A stretch of DNA of 64,000 nucleotides from Gammaproteobacteria bacterium (GTDB lineage Bacteria > Pseudomonadota > Gammaproteobacteria > Steroidobacterales > Steroidobacteraceae): contig JAABQQ010000271.1 of assembly GCA_011391405.1 (NCBI GenBank), positions 1-64,000 of the forward strand, written 5' to 3'. A model generated the notes under the pieces. It searched no databases and was not told the DNA's origin. It worked only from the letters and a program-made list of their open reading frames with translations. Shown piece by piece: positions 48,279 to 58,060 of this stretch. Position numbers and translations under genes: made by a program. Position 1 is the first letter of the stretch. Each line of letters begins with the position of its first letter.

Positions 48279-50547
48279 ACTCGAGCAGCGCGGGCTCATC
48301 CGCGCTGCGAGACTCGACCTTCAGCGCACCGTCCTCGCCGACGCTCACGAAGGCATGCCCCCCATGTTCCAGGCTGCCAAACAGCAGCTCTTCCGCGAGC
48401 GGCCGCTTGATGAACTCCTGGATGATGCGGGCCATCGGCCGCGCGCCCATCTTCGGGTCGTAGCCGCGCCTGGCGATCCACGCCCGCGCGTCTTCGTCGA
48501 TGTGCAGCTGCACGCCCTTCGTCTCGAGCTGCGCCTCGACTTCGACCAGCAGCTTGTCGACGACGCGCTGGATCGTCCGCTCGTCGAGCGGCCCGAACTG
48601 CACCACCGCGTCGAGGCGGTTGCGGAACTCCGGCGCGAACATCCTCTTGATCGCTTCGGCGCCATCGCTCGCATGGTCCTGCGTGACGAAACCAACCGAC
48701 GTGCGGCTCATGTCCGCAGCACCCGCGTTGGTCGTCATGACGATCACGACGTGGCGGAAGTCCGCCTTGCGGCCGTTGTTGTCCGTCAGCGTGCCGTGGT
48801 CCATGACCTGCAGCAGCAGGTTGAACACGTCAGGGTGCGCCTTCTCGATCTCGTCGAGCAGCAGCACGCAGTGCGGGTGCTTGGTGATCGCTTCCGTCAG
48901 CAGCCCGCCCTGGTCGAATCCAACGTAACCCGGAGGCGCGCCGATCAGCCGCGACACCGTGTGCCGCTCCATGTACTCCGACATGTCGAAGCGCACGAGT
49001 TCGACGCCCAGCGTCAACGCGAGCTGTCGCGTCACTTCCGTCTTGCCGACACCCGTCGGCCCGGCGAACAGGAACGAACCCACCGGCTTGCGCTGGTCGC
49101 CGAGGCCCGAGCGCGCCATCTTGATCGACGACGACAGCGTGTCGATCGCCTTGTCCTGGCCGTAGATCACGAGCTTCAGGTTGCGCTCGAGGTTCTTCAG
49201 CACGTCGCGGTCGTTGCTCGACACGGTTTTCGGCGGGATGCGTGCAATGCGTGCGACGACGTCTTCGATCTGTTCGACCGTCACGAACTCGGCACGCTGG
49301 TCAACCGGCTTCAACCGCTGCCGCGCGCCCGCTTCGTCGATCACGTCGATCGCCTTGTCGGGCAGGTGGCGGTCGTTGATGTGGCGCGCCGACAGCTCGG
49401 CCGCGGCCTTCAGCGCGTCGTCCGCGTACTTGACGCCGTGGTGCTCCTCGAAGCGCGCGCGCAGTCCATGCAGGATCTCGATGGTTTCCGCGACCGTGGG
49501 CTCGACCACGTCGATCTTCTGGAAGCGCCGCGTCAGCGCGTGGTCCTTCTCGAAGATGCCGCGGTATTCCTGGTACGTGGTCGAGCCGATGCAGCGCAAC
49601 TCGCCATTGGCGAGCGCCGGCTTGATCAGGTTGGACGCGTCCATCACGCCACCCGAGGCGGCACCCGCGCCAATCACCGTATGGATCTCGTCGATGAACA
49701 GGATCGCGCCCGGCTGCTTCTTGATCTCGGCGAGCACGCCCTTCAGGCGCTTCTCGAAATCGCCGCGGTACTTGGTGCCCGCGATCAGCGACCCGAGGTC
49801 GAGCGAGTAGACGGTGCTGTCCGCGAGCACGTCCGGCACCTTGCCCTCGACGATCATGCGCGCCAGGCCTTCCACCAGCGCGGTCTTGCCCACGCCCGCC
49901 TCACCCACGTACAGCGGATTGTTCTTGCGGCGGCGGCAGAGGATTTCGACGGTGCGCTCGATTTCGAGCGCGCGGCCGATGAGCGGATCGATGCGTCCTT
50001 CCTGGGCGAGCCGGTTCAGGTTGGTGGCGAACTTCTCGAGCGCGGAGGCGCCTTCCGCGTCGCGCTCCGATTCGGTCTGCGCCGGCGCTTCTTCGGCGGA
50101 GCGCGGCGCATCCTCGGACTTCGACAGCCCGTGGGAGATGAAATTGACGACGTCGAGGCGCGAGATCTCCTGCAGCCCGAGCAGGTAGGCCGCGTGCGAG
50201 TGCTTTTCGCTGAAAATCGCGACCAGCACGTTGGCAACGGCGACCTCCTTCTTGCCGCTCGACTGGACGTGGAACACGGCCCGCTGCAGCACGCGCTGGA
50301 AACCCAGCGTGGGTTGCACTTCGCGGTCGTCGTCCTGCTTGAGGCGGGGGGTGGTCTGGTCGACGAAGTCCTTGAGCTCGTTGCGCAGGCGCGTGGCGTC
50401 GGCCCCGCACGCGCGCAGGATTTCACGGACCTTGGGGGTGTCGATGATGGCCAGCAGCAGGTGCTCGACCGTCATGAATTCATGCCTGGCTTCCCGGGCG
50501 CCCTGGAAGGCCTCGTTCAGGCAGATCTCGAGTTCGCTGCTCAACAC
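48277..50547 (-). CDS. clpA: ATP-dependent Clp protease ATP-binding subunit ClpA
   Basis: 756 aa (E. coli 758). The N-domain (LEICLNEAFQGAREARHEFMTVEHLLLAIID) binds ClpS. D1 has NNPLYVGEAGVGKTALVEGLARMI and ILFIDEIHTVIGAGAASGG; D2 has GSFLFAGPTGVGKTEVTRQLA and CVLLLDEIEKAHPDVFNLLLQVMDHG. The ClpP-binding IGF-type loop region lies in D2. It unfolds substrates for ClpP. It is 4 nt downstream of clpS on the minus strand. Long antisense frames across it are shadows. Confidence 0.97.
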   Translation of the reverse strand: MLSSELEICLNEAFQGAREARHEFMTVEHLLLAIIDTPKVREILRACGADATRLRNELKDFVDQTTPRLKQDDDREVQPTLGFQRVLQRAVFHVQSSGKKEVAVANVLVAIFSEKHSHAAYLLGLQEISRLDVVNFISHGLSKSEDAPRSAEEAPAQTESERDAEGASALEKFATNLNRLAQEGRIDPLIGRALEIERTVEILCRRRKNNPLYVGEAGVGKTALVEGLARMIVEGKVPDVLADSTVYSLDLGSLIAGTKYRGDFEKRLKGVLAEIKKQPGAILFIDEIHTVIGAGAASGGVMDASNLIKPALANGELRCIGSTTYQEYRGIFEKDHALTRRFQKIDVVEPTVAETIEILHGLRARFEEHHGVKYADDALKAAAELSARHINDRHLPDKAIDVIDEAGARQRLKPVDQRAEFVTVEQIEDVVARIARIPPKTVSSNDRDVLKNLERNLKLVIYGQDKAIDTLSSSIKMARSGLGDQRKPVGSFLFAGPTGVGKTEVTRQLALTLGVELVRFDMSEYMERHTVSRLIGAPPGYVGFDQGGLLTEAITKHPHCVLLLDEIEKAHPDVFNLLLQVMDHGTLTDNNGRKADFRHVVIVMTTNAGAADMSRTSVGFVTQDHASDGAEAIKRMFAPEFRNRLDAVVQFGPLDERTIQRVVDKLLVEVEAQLETKGVQLHIDEDARAWIARRGYDPKMGARPMARIIQEFIKRPLAEELLFGSLEHGGHAFVSVGEDGALKVESRSADEPALLE

Positions 50548-50551
50548 GGCT

Positions 50552-50869
50552 TCAGGCCTCTTCCATGGTGCAGAGTAATGGGTGCTGGTGCTGCCGGGCG
50601 TAGGTAGTGACCTGCGCTACCTTGGTTTCCGCGATTTCGAAGGTGTACACGCCGCAGACCCCCTTGCCCTTGGTATGGACCTCCAGCATCACCCGCGTAG
50701 CCGCGGTGCGGTCCAGCCCGAAAATGTGTTCAAGCACGTCCACCACGAATTCCATCGGGGTGTAGTCGTCGTTCAGGAGCACGACCTGGTAGAGGGGTGG
50801 TCGCTTGGTCTGCGGCCGGGCCTCCTCCACGATCAGACCGTGGCCCTGCTGTGTATGTTCCTCGCTCAT
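50552..50869 (-). CDS. clpS: ClpS, N-degron adaptor of ClpAP
   Basis: 105 aa (E. coli 106). [82 protein letters not shown] contains the [11 protein letters not shown] specificity pocket and HxxGKGxxGxYxxExAExK ClpA-contact motif. It recognises N-terminal Leu, Phe, Tyr and Trp. ATG at 50869. Together with aat and clpA in this window it completes the bacterial N-degron pathway apart from ClpP. Confidence 0.97.
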   Translation of the reverse strand: MSEEHTQQGHGLIVEEARPQTKRPPLYQVVLLNDDYTPMEFVVDVLEHIFGLDRTAATRVMLEVHTKGKGVCGVYTFEIAETKVAQVTTYARQHQHPLLCTMEEA

Positions 50870-51083
50870 CGCCCGCCTGCAGCAACCGAAAGACCTATAT
50901 AGGGCCACCCCCCGCCCCTGACAAGCAGCGGGACTGACTTCGTGAGGCCGCTAACAGACTGCCCAAAACGAGAGGTGGTCATCCGTATGACACGCAACTG
51001 CCTTGAGAGCCTGTCGTCCAAGTCCGTATGATGCCGTACCCCGGTGGAACGGCTTTACCGGACGGCCACTTACAAGAGACCTG

Positions 51084-52064
51084 ATGCAACTGCCCCTGAG
51101 CGTGAATGAGCGTTTTGGCCGACTCGCCTCAGTCGCACAGGGGGCCCGGGCCGATGGGTGGCAGAAGCTCCTGCCGCTGGCCGTTGCCGCGTTGCTGGTC
51201 GTCCTGCTCGCCTGGCAGCTGGTGCAGCTTACATGGGCCCTGCTGGGGGCTGGGGGCGGCGTCGCCCCCACGACAAATGCCCCTGCCGTCGTCGGGCCAC
51301 CCCCGGCCCGCACCGTGGACGTGACCGCGATTGTCAACGCCCACCTGTTTGGCGAGGCCAGCGCCCCCACCGCGGGCTCTACCGACCCGAACGCCGTGGC
51401 CGCCTCGCAGATGCCGCTGGTGCTGGTCGGCACCATCGCCAACACCGATCCCACGCTCGGGTACGCCATCATCGGCGAGAACGCCACGGCGGCGAAGGTG
51501 TACGGAGTCGGCAAGACGATCACGGGCGGCACCAAGCTCCATTCGGTCTACCCCGACCGGGCGATCCTCGACCGGGGCGGAAAACTCGAGGCCCTGATGC
51601 TGCCCAAGAAGTTCCAGGGGGGCGGTCTGTCCGCCGGGGCGCAGGCCGGAGCCAGTCCACCCGACCAGATGCTCGGCGACCGACTGCGCCAGCTGGCGGC
51701 AACCAACCCGGCGGCGATAACGGATATCCTGCGTCCGCAGCCCGTCTTTGCAAACGGCCAGCAACGCGGCTACCGCATCTACCCGGGCCGCAACCGGAGC
51801 CAGTTCAACCGGCTCGGCCTGCTGCCCGGCGACCTCGTTACGGCCATCAACGGTACGCCGCTCGACGACGCGTCGCGCGGCATGGAAATCCTGCAGACCA
51901 TGAACACCGCCTCGGCGGTCACCATGACCGTCGAACGCAACGGCGAAACGGTCCAGGTCAACGTGAACAATGCCCAGGTCGCCGCCGACGCGGCGGCGGC
52001 GGCCCTGCCGGAGGCGATCCCGGTCAATGACGTGCCGGATCAGTCCGGTAGTTCGGCGGAGTGA
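51084..52064 (+). CDS. gspC: Type II secretion system protein C
   Basis: 326 aa. One inner-membrane helix (LLPLAVAALLVVLLAWQLVQLTWALL) is followed by a Pro-rich stretch. Next comes the homology region (VTAIVNAHLFGEAS ... MPLVLVGTIANTDPTLGYAIIGENATAAKVYGVGKTITGGTKLHSVYPDRAILDRGGKLEALML) that contacts GspD. A C-terminal PDZ domain (RIYPGRNRSQFNRLGLLPGDLVTAINGTPLDD) completes it. It links the inner-membrane platform to the secretin and recruits substrates. ATG at 51084 follows an AAGAGACC site. It is the first gene of gspCDEF. Confidence 0.93.
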   Translation: MQLPLSVNERFGRLASVAQGARADGWQKLLPLAVAALLVVLLAWQLVQLTWALLGAGGGVAPTTNAPAVVGPPPARTVDVTAIVNAHLFGEASAPTAGSTDPNAVAASQMPLVLVGTIANTDPTLGYAIIGENATAAKVYGVGKTITGGTKLHSVYPDRAILDRGGKLEALMLPKKFQGGGLSAGAQAGASPPDQMLGDRLRQLAATNPAAITDILRPQPVFANGQQRGYRIYPGRNRSQFNRLGLLPGDLVTAINGTPLDDASRGMEILQTMNTASAVTMTVERNGETVQVNVNNAQVAADAAAAALPEAIPVNDVPDQSGSSAE

Positions 52065-52066
52065 CG

Positions 52067-54277
52067 ATGAAGCACAAGCTGTTCCAACGATCCACGCGGC
52101 TGGCCGCAATTGGCCTCGCATTGTTGCTGGCGGTGGGAACCCTCCCCACGCCTGCCGGGGCGCAAGCGCAAGGCTCGATCACGCCCAACTACAAGGACGC
52201 CGACCTCTCGCAGATCATCGAGGCGGTCAGCGCCGTGACCGGCAAGAATTTTATCGTCGATCCGCGCGTCAAGGCGCAGGTGACGATGCTGTCGTCCACA
52301 CCGATGACGCCGAACGCGTTCTACGAGGCGTTCCTCTCGATCCTGCAGGTGCACGGCTTCGTCGCGGTGCCCTCGGGCGACACGATCAAGATCATCCCGG
52401 ACGCCAATGCCCGGCAGGTGCCAGCCAACGACCTGCCCGGTCGCGTCAGCGCGACGTCCGACGAAATCGTCACGCAGGTGGTCGCGGTCAAGAACGTGAG
52501 CGCCGCGCAGCTGGTGCCGATCCTGCGACCGCTGATCCCGCAGTACGGCCACCTTGCGGCCTACCCTGCCTCCAACATGCTGATCATCTCGGACCGCGCC
52601 TCGAACGTGAACCGGATCGTGCGCATCGTCCAGCGCATCGACCAGCAGGGTGACGAGGCGGTGGACGTCGTCCAGCTGCAGCACGCGAGCGCGGCGGAAG
52701 TCGTGCGCATCGTCAACAGCCTGTACACGGGTGCCGGGGCCGCGGGCGAAGGCGCCGGCATGCCGCAGGTCAAGATCATCGCCGACGAGCGCACCAACAG
52801 CGTGTTGATCAGCGGCGAGACCTCACAGCGGCTGCGCCTGAAGACGCTGGTCGCACACCTCGACACGCCGCTGCAGTCGGGCGGCGACACGCAGGTGCGT
52901 TATCTCAAGTATGCCGACGCTGAGAAGCTCTCGCAGAAGCTGCGTGAACAGATCCAGGGCATTGCCGCCGCGGCGATGCCGACGGGCGCGGCAGGGGGTG
53001 TCGCGGCTGCACCGACCCTCTCGAGCAGCGGCGGCGACAAGAGCGTCGCCATCTGGGCCGAGCCACAGACAAATGCGCTGGTCGTCACGGCGCCGCCGAA
53101 GGTCATGCGCTCAATCATGGCCATCGTCGATCGCCTCGACATCCGCCGCGCGCAGGTGCTGGTGGAAGCGATCCTCGTCGAGATGTCGGCCGACAAGGCG
53201 ATGGACCTGGGCGTGAACTGGTTGATCGCCGATACGGACTCCAACGGCAAATCCCTGCCGGCGGGCGGCTTCGTCCAGCCCGTGGACGGCACCGGCATCG
53301 GCCAGATCATCCAGGGCGTGCTCAATCCAGATGCGATTGCGGGCTTGCCAAGCGGGCTGACGATGGGCCTCGGCCAGATCGTCTCGGGCGGCACGAGCTG
53401 GGCCGCGGTGATTCGCGCCGTGGGCGGAATCGGCAACACCAACATCATCGCGACGCCCTCGATCGTCACGCTCGACAACGAAGAGGCCGAAATCAAGATC
53501 GCGCAGGAAGTGCCGTTCGTCACCGGCCAGTACACGAGCCAGGGCATCCCCGGCACCGGCGGCCAGGTCAACCCGTTCCAGACCATCCAGCGCGAGGAAG
53601 TCGGCAACATCCTCAAGATCACGCCGCAGATCAACGAAGGCAGCTCCGTGCTGCTCAAGATCTCGCAGGAGGCTTCGAGCATCGCGGCGAGTTCGCAGCA
53701 GGTCAGCACCAACGACCTGATCACCAACAAGCGCACGATCACCACCAACGTCATGGTCGAGGACGGCGGCATCATCGTGCTCGGCGGCCTGATCTCGGAC
53801 GAGGTGCGCGAGAGCAAGTCGCAGGTGCCGTTCCTGGGCTCGATCCCGATCATCGGTGAACTGTTCAAGACCCGCAGCGTCGACAAGGTGAAGACCAACC
53901 TCATGGTCTTCATCCGCCCGCGCATCCTGCGCGACGGCACCGATGCCGCCATCGAGAGCAACGCCAAGTACAACTACATCCGCAAGCAGCAGCTCGAGCG
54001 GAATGATGGTCGCGTGCCGCTGATGCCGAGCGAGCGCCAGCCGACGCTGCCGCTGCTCGAGCAACTGGTGCCACCGGAGTTGCTGAATCCTGCCCGTCAG
54101 GCCGTCGCGCCCACCGCCACCCCGGCTGAACGCATGCAGGGTTCGAGCTCGGGCACGTCGGTGAGCGACCCGACCACGGGCATGACCGAGCCGGTGACGC
54201 CAACGGCACCGTTCGGCGCGCCCTCGACCGCAGCACCGCCGCCCCCGCCGCAACCGCCGCCCGGAACCACTCCGTGA
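52067..54277 (+). CDS. gspD: Type II secretion secretin GspD
   Basis: 736 aa. A signal peptide (LAAIGLALLLAVGTLPTPAGA) precedes the N0 domain (ITPNYKDADLSQIIEAVSAVTGKNFIVDPRVKAQVTM), N1-N3 modules (VVAVKNVSAAQLVPILRPLIPQYGHLAAYPASNMLIISD and others) and the secretin barrel (VPFVTGQYTSQG ... ILKITPQINEGSSVLLKISQEASSI ... KSQVPFLGSIPIIGELFKTRSVDKVKTNLMVFIRPRI). It forms the outer-membrane channel. The C-terminal 80 residues are a Pro/Thr/Ala-rich tail. ATG at 52067 has GGAG six nt before it and lies 2 nt after the gspC stop. Confidence 0.96.
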   Translation: MKHKLFQRSTRLAAIGLALLLAVGTLPTPAGAQAQGSITPNYKDADLSQIIEAVSAVTGKNFIVDPRVKAQVTMLSSTPMTPNAFYEAFLSILQVHGFVAVPSGDTIKIIPDANARQVPANDLPGRVSATSDEIVTQVVAVKNVSAAQLVPILRPLIPQYGHLAAYPASNMLIISDRASNVNRIVRIVQRIDQQGDEAVDVVQLQHASAAEVVRIVNSLYTGAGAAGEGAGMPQVKIIADERTNSVLISGETSQRLRLKTLVAHLDTPLQSGGDTQVRYLKYADAEKLSQKLREQIQGIAAAAMPTGAAGGVAAAPTLSSSGGDKSVAIWAEPQTNALVVTAPPKVMRSIMAIVDRLDIRRAQVLVEAILVEMSADKAMDLGVNWLIADTDSNGKSLPAGGFVQPVDGTGIGQIIQGVLNPDAIAGLPSGLTMGLGQIVSGGTSWAAVIRAVGGIGNTNIIATPSIVTLDNEEAEIKIAQEVPFVTGQYTSQGIPGTGGQVNPFQTIQREEVGNILKITPQINEGSSVLLKISQEASSIAASSQQVSTNDLITNKRTITTNVMVEDGGIIVLGGLISDEVRESKSQVPFLGSIPIIGELFKTRSVDKVKTNLMVFIRPRILRDGTDAAIESNAKYNYIRKQQLERNDGRVPLMPSERQPTLPLLEQLVPPELLNPARQAVAPTATPAERMQGSSSGTSVSDPTTGMTEPVTPTAPFGAPSTAAPPPPPQPPPGTTP

Positions 54278-55797
54278 GCACCACGGCCACCGACGAAGCG
54301 ATCCTGGCTGCGGCCGGCAGGGTCACCGACCCGGTCCGCCCGCTGCCGTTCGCTTTCGCCAAGCGTCATGGCGTGATGGTCCGCGACCTCGCGGACGACA
54401 GCGCCGACGTGGTCGTCCGCGACGGCGCCTCGCCGCTCGCGCTGGCTGAGGTCCGGCGGCACCTGCGCCGGCCGCTCAAGCTCGAACGTGTGAACGTCGA
54501 GCGCTTCGACCTGCTGCTGCGCGAGGCCTACGAGGCCGGCTCCGGCACGACGATGGACGCGATGGGCGGGCTCGATGAAGAGACTGACCTCGCCAACCTC
54601 GCCCAGGACATCCCGGAACAGTCCGACCTGCTCGAGAGCGAGGACGAAGCCCCGGTCATCCGCCTGATCAACGCGCTGCTCACGCAGGCGGTGAAGGAGA
54701 ACGCCTCCGACATCCACGTTGAACCGTTCGAGAACCGCCTCGTGGTCCGCTTCCGCGTCGACGGCGTGCTGCGGGAAGTGCTGCAGACCAAGCGCGCGGT
54801 TGCGCCGCTGATCGTCTCGCGCATCAAGGTCATGTCGCGGCTCGACATCGCCGAAAAGCGCCTGCCGCAGGATGGCCGCATCTCGCTGCGCATCGCCGGT
54901 CGCGCGGTGGACGTCCGTGTCTCGACCATTCCCGCCGGACATGGCGAACGGGTCGTGCTGCGCCTGCTCGACAAGCAGGCCGGGCGACTCGACCTCAACT
55001 CGCTCGGCATGGACACCGTCACCCAGAACCACATCGACGAGCTGATCCACAAACCGAACGGCATCCTGCTCGTCACCGGCCCCACCGGCTCGGGCAAGAC
55101 CACCACGCTGTACGCCGCGCTCGACCGCATCAACGACCGCACGCGCAACATCATGACGGTCGAGGATCCGATCGAGTATTACATCGACGGCATCGGCCAG
55201 ACGCAGGTCAATACCCGCGTCGAGATGACGTTTGCGCGCGGCCTGCGTGCGATCCTGCGCCAGGACCCGGACGTCGTGATGGTCGGCGAAATCCGCGACC
55301 TCGAGACTGCGCAGATAGCGGTGCAATCGAGCTTGACGGGCCACCTCGTGCTGTCGACGCTGCACACGAACACGGCCGTCGGCGCCGTCACGCGACTGCG
55401 CGACATGGGCATCGAACCGTTCCTGCTGGCCTCGTCCATCGTCGGCGTGCTGGCGCAGCGCCTCGTGCGCGTGCTGAACCCCGCGACGCGCGACGCGTAT
55501 ACCGCCGGCGAATACGAGCGCCGCCTGCTCAACCTGCCGGACGACGCGCCCTCGCCCACGCTGTACCGCCCGAACCCGCGCGACCCCAGCGGCGGTTATC
55601 GCGGCCGCACTGGCATCTACGAACTCGTGATCGTCGACGAACACATGCGCGCGATGATTCACGACGGCGCCTCGGAAATCGAACTCGAGCGCTACGCCCG
55701 CACGCGGACGCCTGGCATCCGCGACGATGGGCGCGCCAAGGTACTCGCTGGCGTTACCACGATCGAGGAAGTCCTCAAGGTCACGCGCGAGGACTGA
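54274..55797 (+). CDS. gspE: Type II secretion ATPase GspE (lacks tetracysteine motif)
   Basis: 507 aa. GILLVTGPTGSGKTTTLYAAL (Walker A, about residue 269), an Asp box (MTVEDPIEY), VVMVGEIRDLETAQIAVQSSLTGHLVLSTLHTN (Walker B and His box) and YRGRTGIYELVIVDE are as in other GspE. Between these, the usual C-x-x-C ... C-x-x-C zinc module is replaced by VLNPATRDAYT ... LYRPNPRDPSGGYRGRTG, with no Cys. It powers pseudopilus assembly on the cytoplasmic side. It begins with GTG overlapping the gspD stop (GTGA). Confidence 0.94.
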   Translation: MSTTATDEAILAAAGRVTDPVRPLPFAFAKRHGVMVRDLADDSADVVVRDGASPLALAEVRRHLRRPLKLERVNVERFDLLLREAYEAGSGTTMDAMGGLDEETDLANLAQDIPEQSDLLESEDEAPVIRLINALLTQAVKENASDIHVEPFENRLVVRFRVDGVLREVLQTKRAVAPLIVSRIKVMSRLDIAEKRLPQDGRISLRIAGRAVDVRVSTIPAGHGERVVLRLLDKQAGRLDLNSLGMDTVTQNHIDELIHKPNGILLVTGPTGSGKTTTLYAALDRINDRTRNIMTVEDPIEYYIDGIGQTQVNTRVEMTFARGLRAILRQDPDVVMVGEIRDLETAQIAVQSSLTGHLVLSTLHTNTAVGAVTRLRDMGIEPFLLASSIVGVLAQRLVRVLNPATRDAYTAGEYERRLLNLPDDAPSPTLYRPNPRDPSGGYRGRTGIYELVIVDEHMRAMIHDGASEIELERYARTRTPGIRDDGRAKVLAGVTTIEEVLKVTRED

Positions 55798-55806
55798 CGG
55801 CGCATC

Positions 55807-57048
55807 ATGGCGGCTTTCCTCTACGTTGCGGTCGACGCGGGTGGCCGGGAGCGCAAGGGCGTTCTCGAAGGCGACACCGCGCGCCACGTGCGGCAGTTGT
55901 TGCGCGAGCAGGCGCTGCTGCCAGTCTCGGTCACCGAGGTGGTCGGCGAGCAGAAGCAGGCCGCAACGGAAGGCGGCGGCTCCGCCCGCCGGTTCGCGTT
56001 CAAGTTTCAGCGTGGATTGAGCGCATCGGACCTCTCACTGGTCACGCGTCAGCTGGCGACACTGGTCAAGTCGTCACTGCCGCTCGAAGAAGCGCTGCTC
56101 GCCGTCTCGCAGCAGACCGACAAGCCGAAGGTGCGCAACACGCTGCTCGGTGTGCGCTCGAAGGTCATGGAGGGATACACCCTCGCCGACAGCCTCGGTG
56201 AATTTCCGAACAGTTTCCCCGAACTGTACCGTGCGACCGTCGCGGCCAGCGAGCAATCGGGCCACCTCGATGCGGTCCTCGAACGGCTGGCCGATTACAC
56301 GGAGAACCGCGAAGAGTTGCGCAGCCGCACGCTCGGCGCCCTGCTCTACCCGGTGATGCTGTTCGTGGTGTGCGTCGCGATCGTGTTCTTCCTGCTCGTG
56401 TCGGTCGTGCCGAAGGTCGTGGAGGTCTTCCGCAACAGCGAGGCCGAGCTGCCGTTGCTGACGCAGGCGCTGATCGCGGGCAGCGACTTCATGCGCGCCT
56501 ACGGGCTGTTCCTGATCATCGGCATCGGCCTGGCCCTGTGGCTGTTCTCGCGCTGGCTGCGCGTCGAGTCCAACCGCCGCCGCTGGCACGACCTGCTGCT
56601 GCGCCTGCCGCTGATCGGCAAGATCGTGCGCGGCTCGAACACGGCGCGGTTCGCACGCACGCTGAGCACGCTCACCGCCAGCACCGTGCCGGTGCTCGAG
56701 GCGCTGCGCATTTCCGGCGAGGTCGTCACTAACCTGCCCATGAAAGCGGCGGTGTCGGATGCCGCCATCCGCGTGCGCGAAGGCGCGCCCATCGGCAAGT
56801 CGCTCGGCCAGAGCCGGCTGTTTCCGCCGATGATGATCCACCTGATCTCGAGCGGCGAGTCGAGCGGCGAACTCGACACGCTGCTCGAGCGTGCGGCGCA
56901 TCATCAGGAACGTGAACTCGACACGCTGCTGCAGGCGCTGGTCGGTTTGCTCGGCCCGCTGATGATCCTGGTGATGGGCGGGCTCGTGCTCGTCATCGTC
57001 CTCGCGATGCTGTTGCCGATCTTCGAGCTGAACCAGCTCGTCAAGTAG
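55807..57048 (+). CDS. gspF: Type II secretion inner-membrane platform protein GspF
   Basis: 413 aa. MAAFLYVAVDAGGRERKGVLEGDTARHVRQLLREQALLPVSVTEV is the typical GspF N-terminus. Two T2SSF repeats follow (LVTRQLATLVKSSLPLEEALLAVSQQTDKPKVRNTLLGVRSKVMEGYTLADSL; FARTLSTLTASTVPVLEALRISGEVVTNLPMKAAVSDAAIRVREGAPIGKSL) with three membrane helices (MLFVVCVAIVFFLLVSVVPKVV; LFLIIGIGLALWLF; C-terminal MILVMGGLVLVIVLAMLLPIFELNQLVK). It anchors GspE and the pseudopilus machine. No gspG or later genes follow; the next gene is on the other strand. Confidence 0.95.
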   Translation: MAAFLYVAVDAGGRERKGVLEGDTARHVRQLLREQALLPVSVTEVVGEQKQAATEGGGSARRFAFKFQRGLSASDLSLVTRQLATLVKSSLPLEEALLAVSQQTDKPKVRNTLLGVRSKVMEGYTLADSLGEFPNSFPELYRATVAASEQSGHLDAVLERLADYTENREELRSRTLGALLYPVMLFVVCVAIVFFLLVSVVPKVVEVFRNSEAELPLLTQALIAGSDFMRAYGLFLIIGIGLALWLFSRWLRVESNRRRWHDLLLRLPLIGKIVRGSNTARFARTLSTLTASTVPVLEALRISGEVVTNLPMKAAVSDAAIRVREGAPIGKSLGQSRLFPPMMIHLISSGESSGELDTLLERAAHHQERELDTLLQALVGLLGPLMILVMGGLVLVIVLAMLLPIFELNQLVK

Positions 57049-57199
57049 CCCTGCCTCTCGCGCGCAGCGCCTCGCGTTGCCACCGGTCCCTGCTTCCTCC
57101 GCGCTCCGAAGTCTCCCGCGCATCGTCGAAGAATAGGGGACACGCACCGGGGCGCGCAGGAAGGCCGGAGCTGGCTCAACGTGCGAGACGGGTGAGGTG

Positions 57200-57970
57200 T
57201 CAGGCAGCCGCCTCCGCCTTCAGTCGTGCCGCCTCTGCGGGACCGAGGAAGCTCTCGATCCACCGACGCGACAGATACAGCAGCGGACTCAGACCCACGG
57301 CCGCCACCATCTTGTAGCAGTAGTTCACCGTGCCGACAGCCAGGAACAGCGAGATCGGCCATTGCTGCGGCCCGAGGACGAAGGCGATGTAGAGCACGAC
57401 GAAACTGTCAATCAGTTGCGAGACCGCCGTCGATGCCGTCGCGCGCAACCAGATCCAGCGTTCGCCGGTCGCCTTGCGGATGTAGTGGAAGACGTTGACG
57501 TCGATCACCTGGCCGACGAAGAAAGCGGTGATCGAACCGCCGATCGTCCATAGGCCCTGGCCGAAGACGTTGCTGTAGGCGGCCTGCATGTCCGGCACGC
57601 CGCGCTCCGCGTTGACCGTCACCCAGAAGTCGGCGGGCGCCAGGTGAATCGATGCGTACGCGAACAGGAAGCCGTAGGAAATCATCCCGATCGCGGCGTA
57701 CGAGACCAGGCGCACGCCACGGCGGCCGAAGTATTCGTTGATGACGTCCGTGAGAATGAAGACGATGGGCCAGATCAGCACGCCGGCCGTGAAGCTGAGC
57801 GACCCTCGCTGGCCAAACAGATTCCAGCCGAACGGCGGCAGGCCGAATGTCTGCTCGAGCGCAAAGATCTTGACGCCGACGAATTCGGCGACGACGGCGT
57901 TGCCGACGAAGAATGCGGTCAGCAGGATGAAGAGCCGCGTCGTACGCGACTCCAGAAACGAAACTGACAT
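57200..57970 (-). CDS. Queuosine precursor transporter (YhhQ/VUT family)
   Basis: 256 aa with about six transmembrane helices. FFVGNAVVAEFVGVKIFAL, VLIWPIVFILTDVINEYFGRRGVRLVSYAAIGMISYGFLF, FGQGLWTIGGSITAFFVGQVIDVNVFHYIRKATGERWIWLRATASTAVSQLIDSFVVLYIAF are the signature blocks of YhhQ, which imports 7-cyano-7-deazaguanine and related bases for queuosine synthesis. ATG at 57970. The 57049-57199 interval beside it contains only a weak AATAGGGGACACGCACC copy of the REP-like wording. Confidence 0.92.
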   Translation of the reverse strand: MSVSFLESRTTRLFILLTAFFVGNAVVAEFVGVKIFALEQTFGLPPFGWNLFGQRGSLSFTAGVLIWPIVFILTDVINEYFGRRGVRLVSYAAIGMISYGFLFAYASIHLAPADFWVTVNAERGVPDMQAAYSNVFGQGLWTIGGSITAFFVGQVIDVNVFHYIRKATGERWIWLRATASTAVSQLIDSFVVLYIAFVLGPQQWPISLFLAVGTVNYCYKMVAAVGLSPLLYLSRRWIESFLGPAEAARLKAEAAA

Positions 57971-58060
57971 CGGCGGGATCCCCTGCGTTCCTGGACCTGG
58001 CGTATCCCGCTGGGAGCTTACACCGGCGGGCGTACCTGGCCAGCGCGATGGACCCGTTGC

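Noticed and set aside
48124-50607. 827-codon plus-strand open frame across clpA
   Set aside because: It is the mirror of clpA; its translation is Arg/His/Asp-rich low-complexity text with no domain, whereas the minus frame is a full ClpA.
54097-55887. 596-codon minus-strand frame opposite gspE
   Set aside because: Antisense shadow of gspE with Arg/His/Val-rich composition and no recognisable domain.
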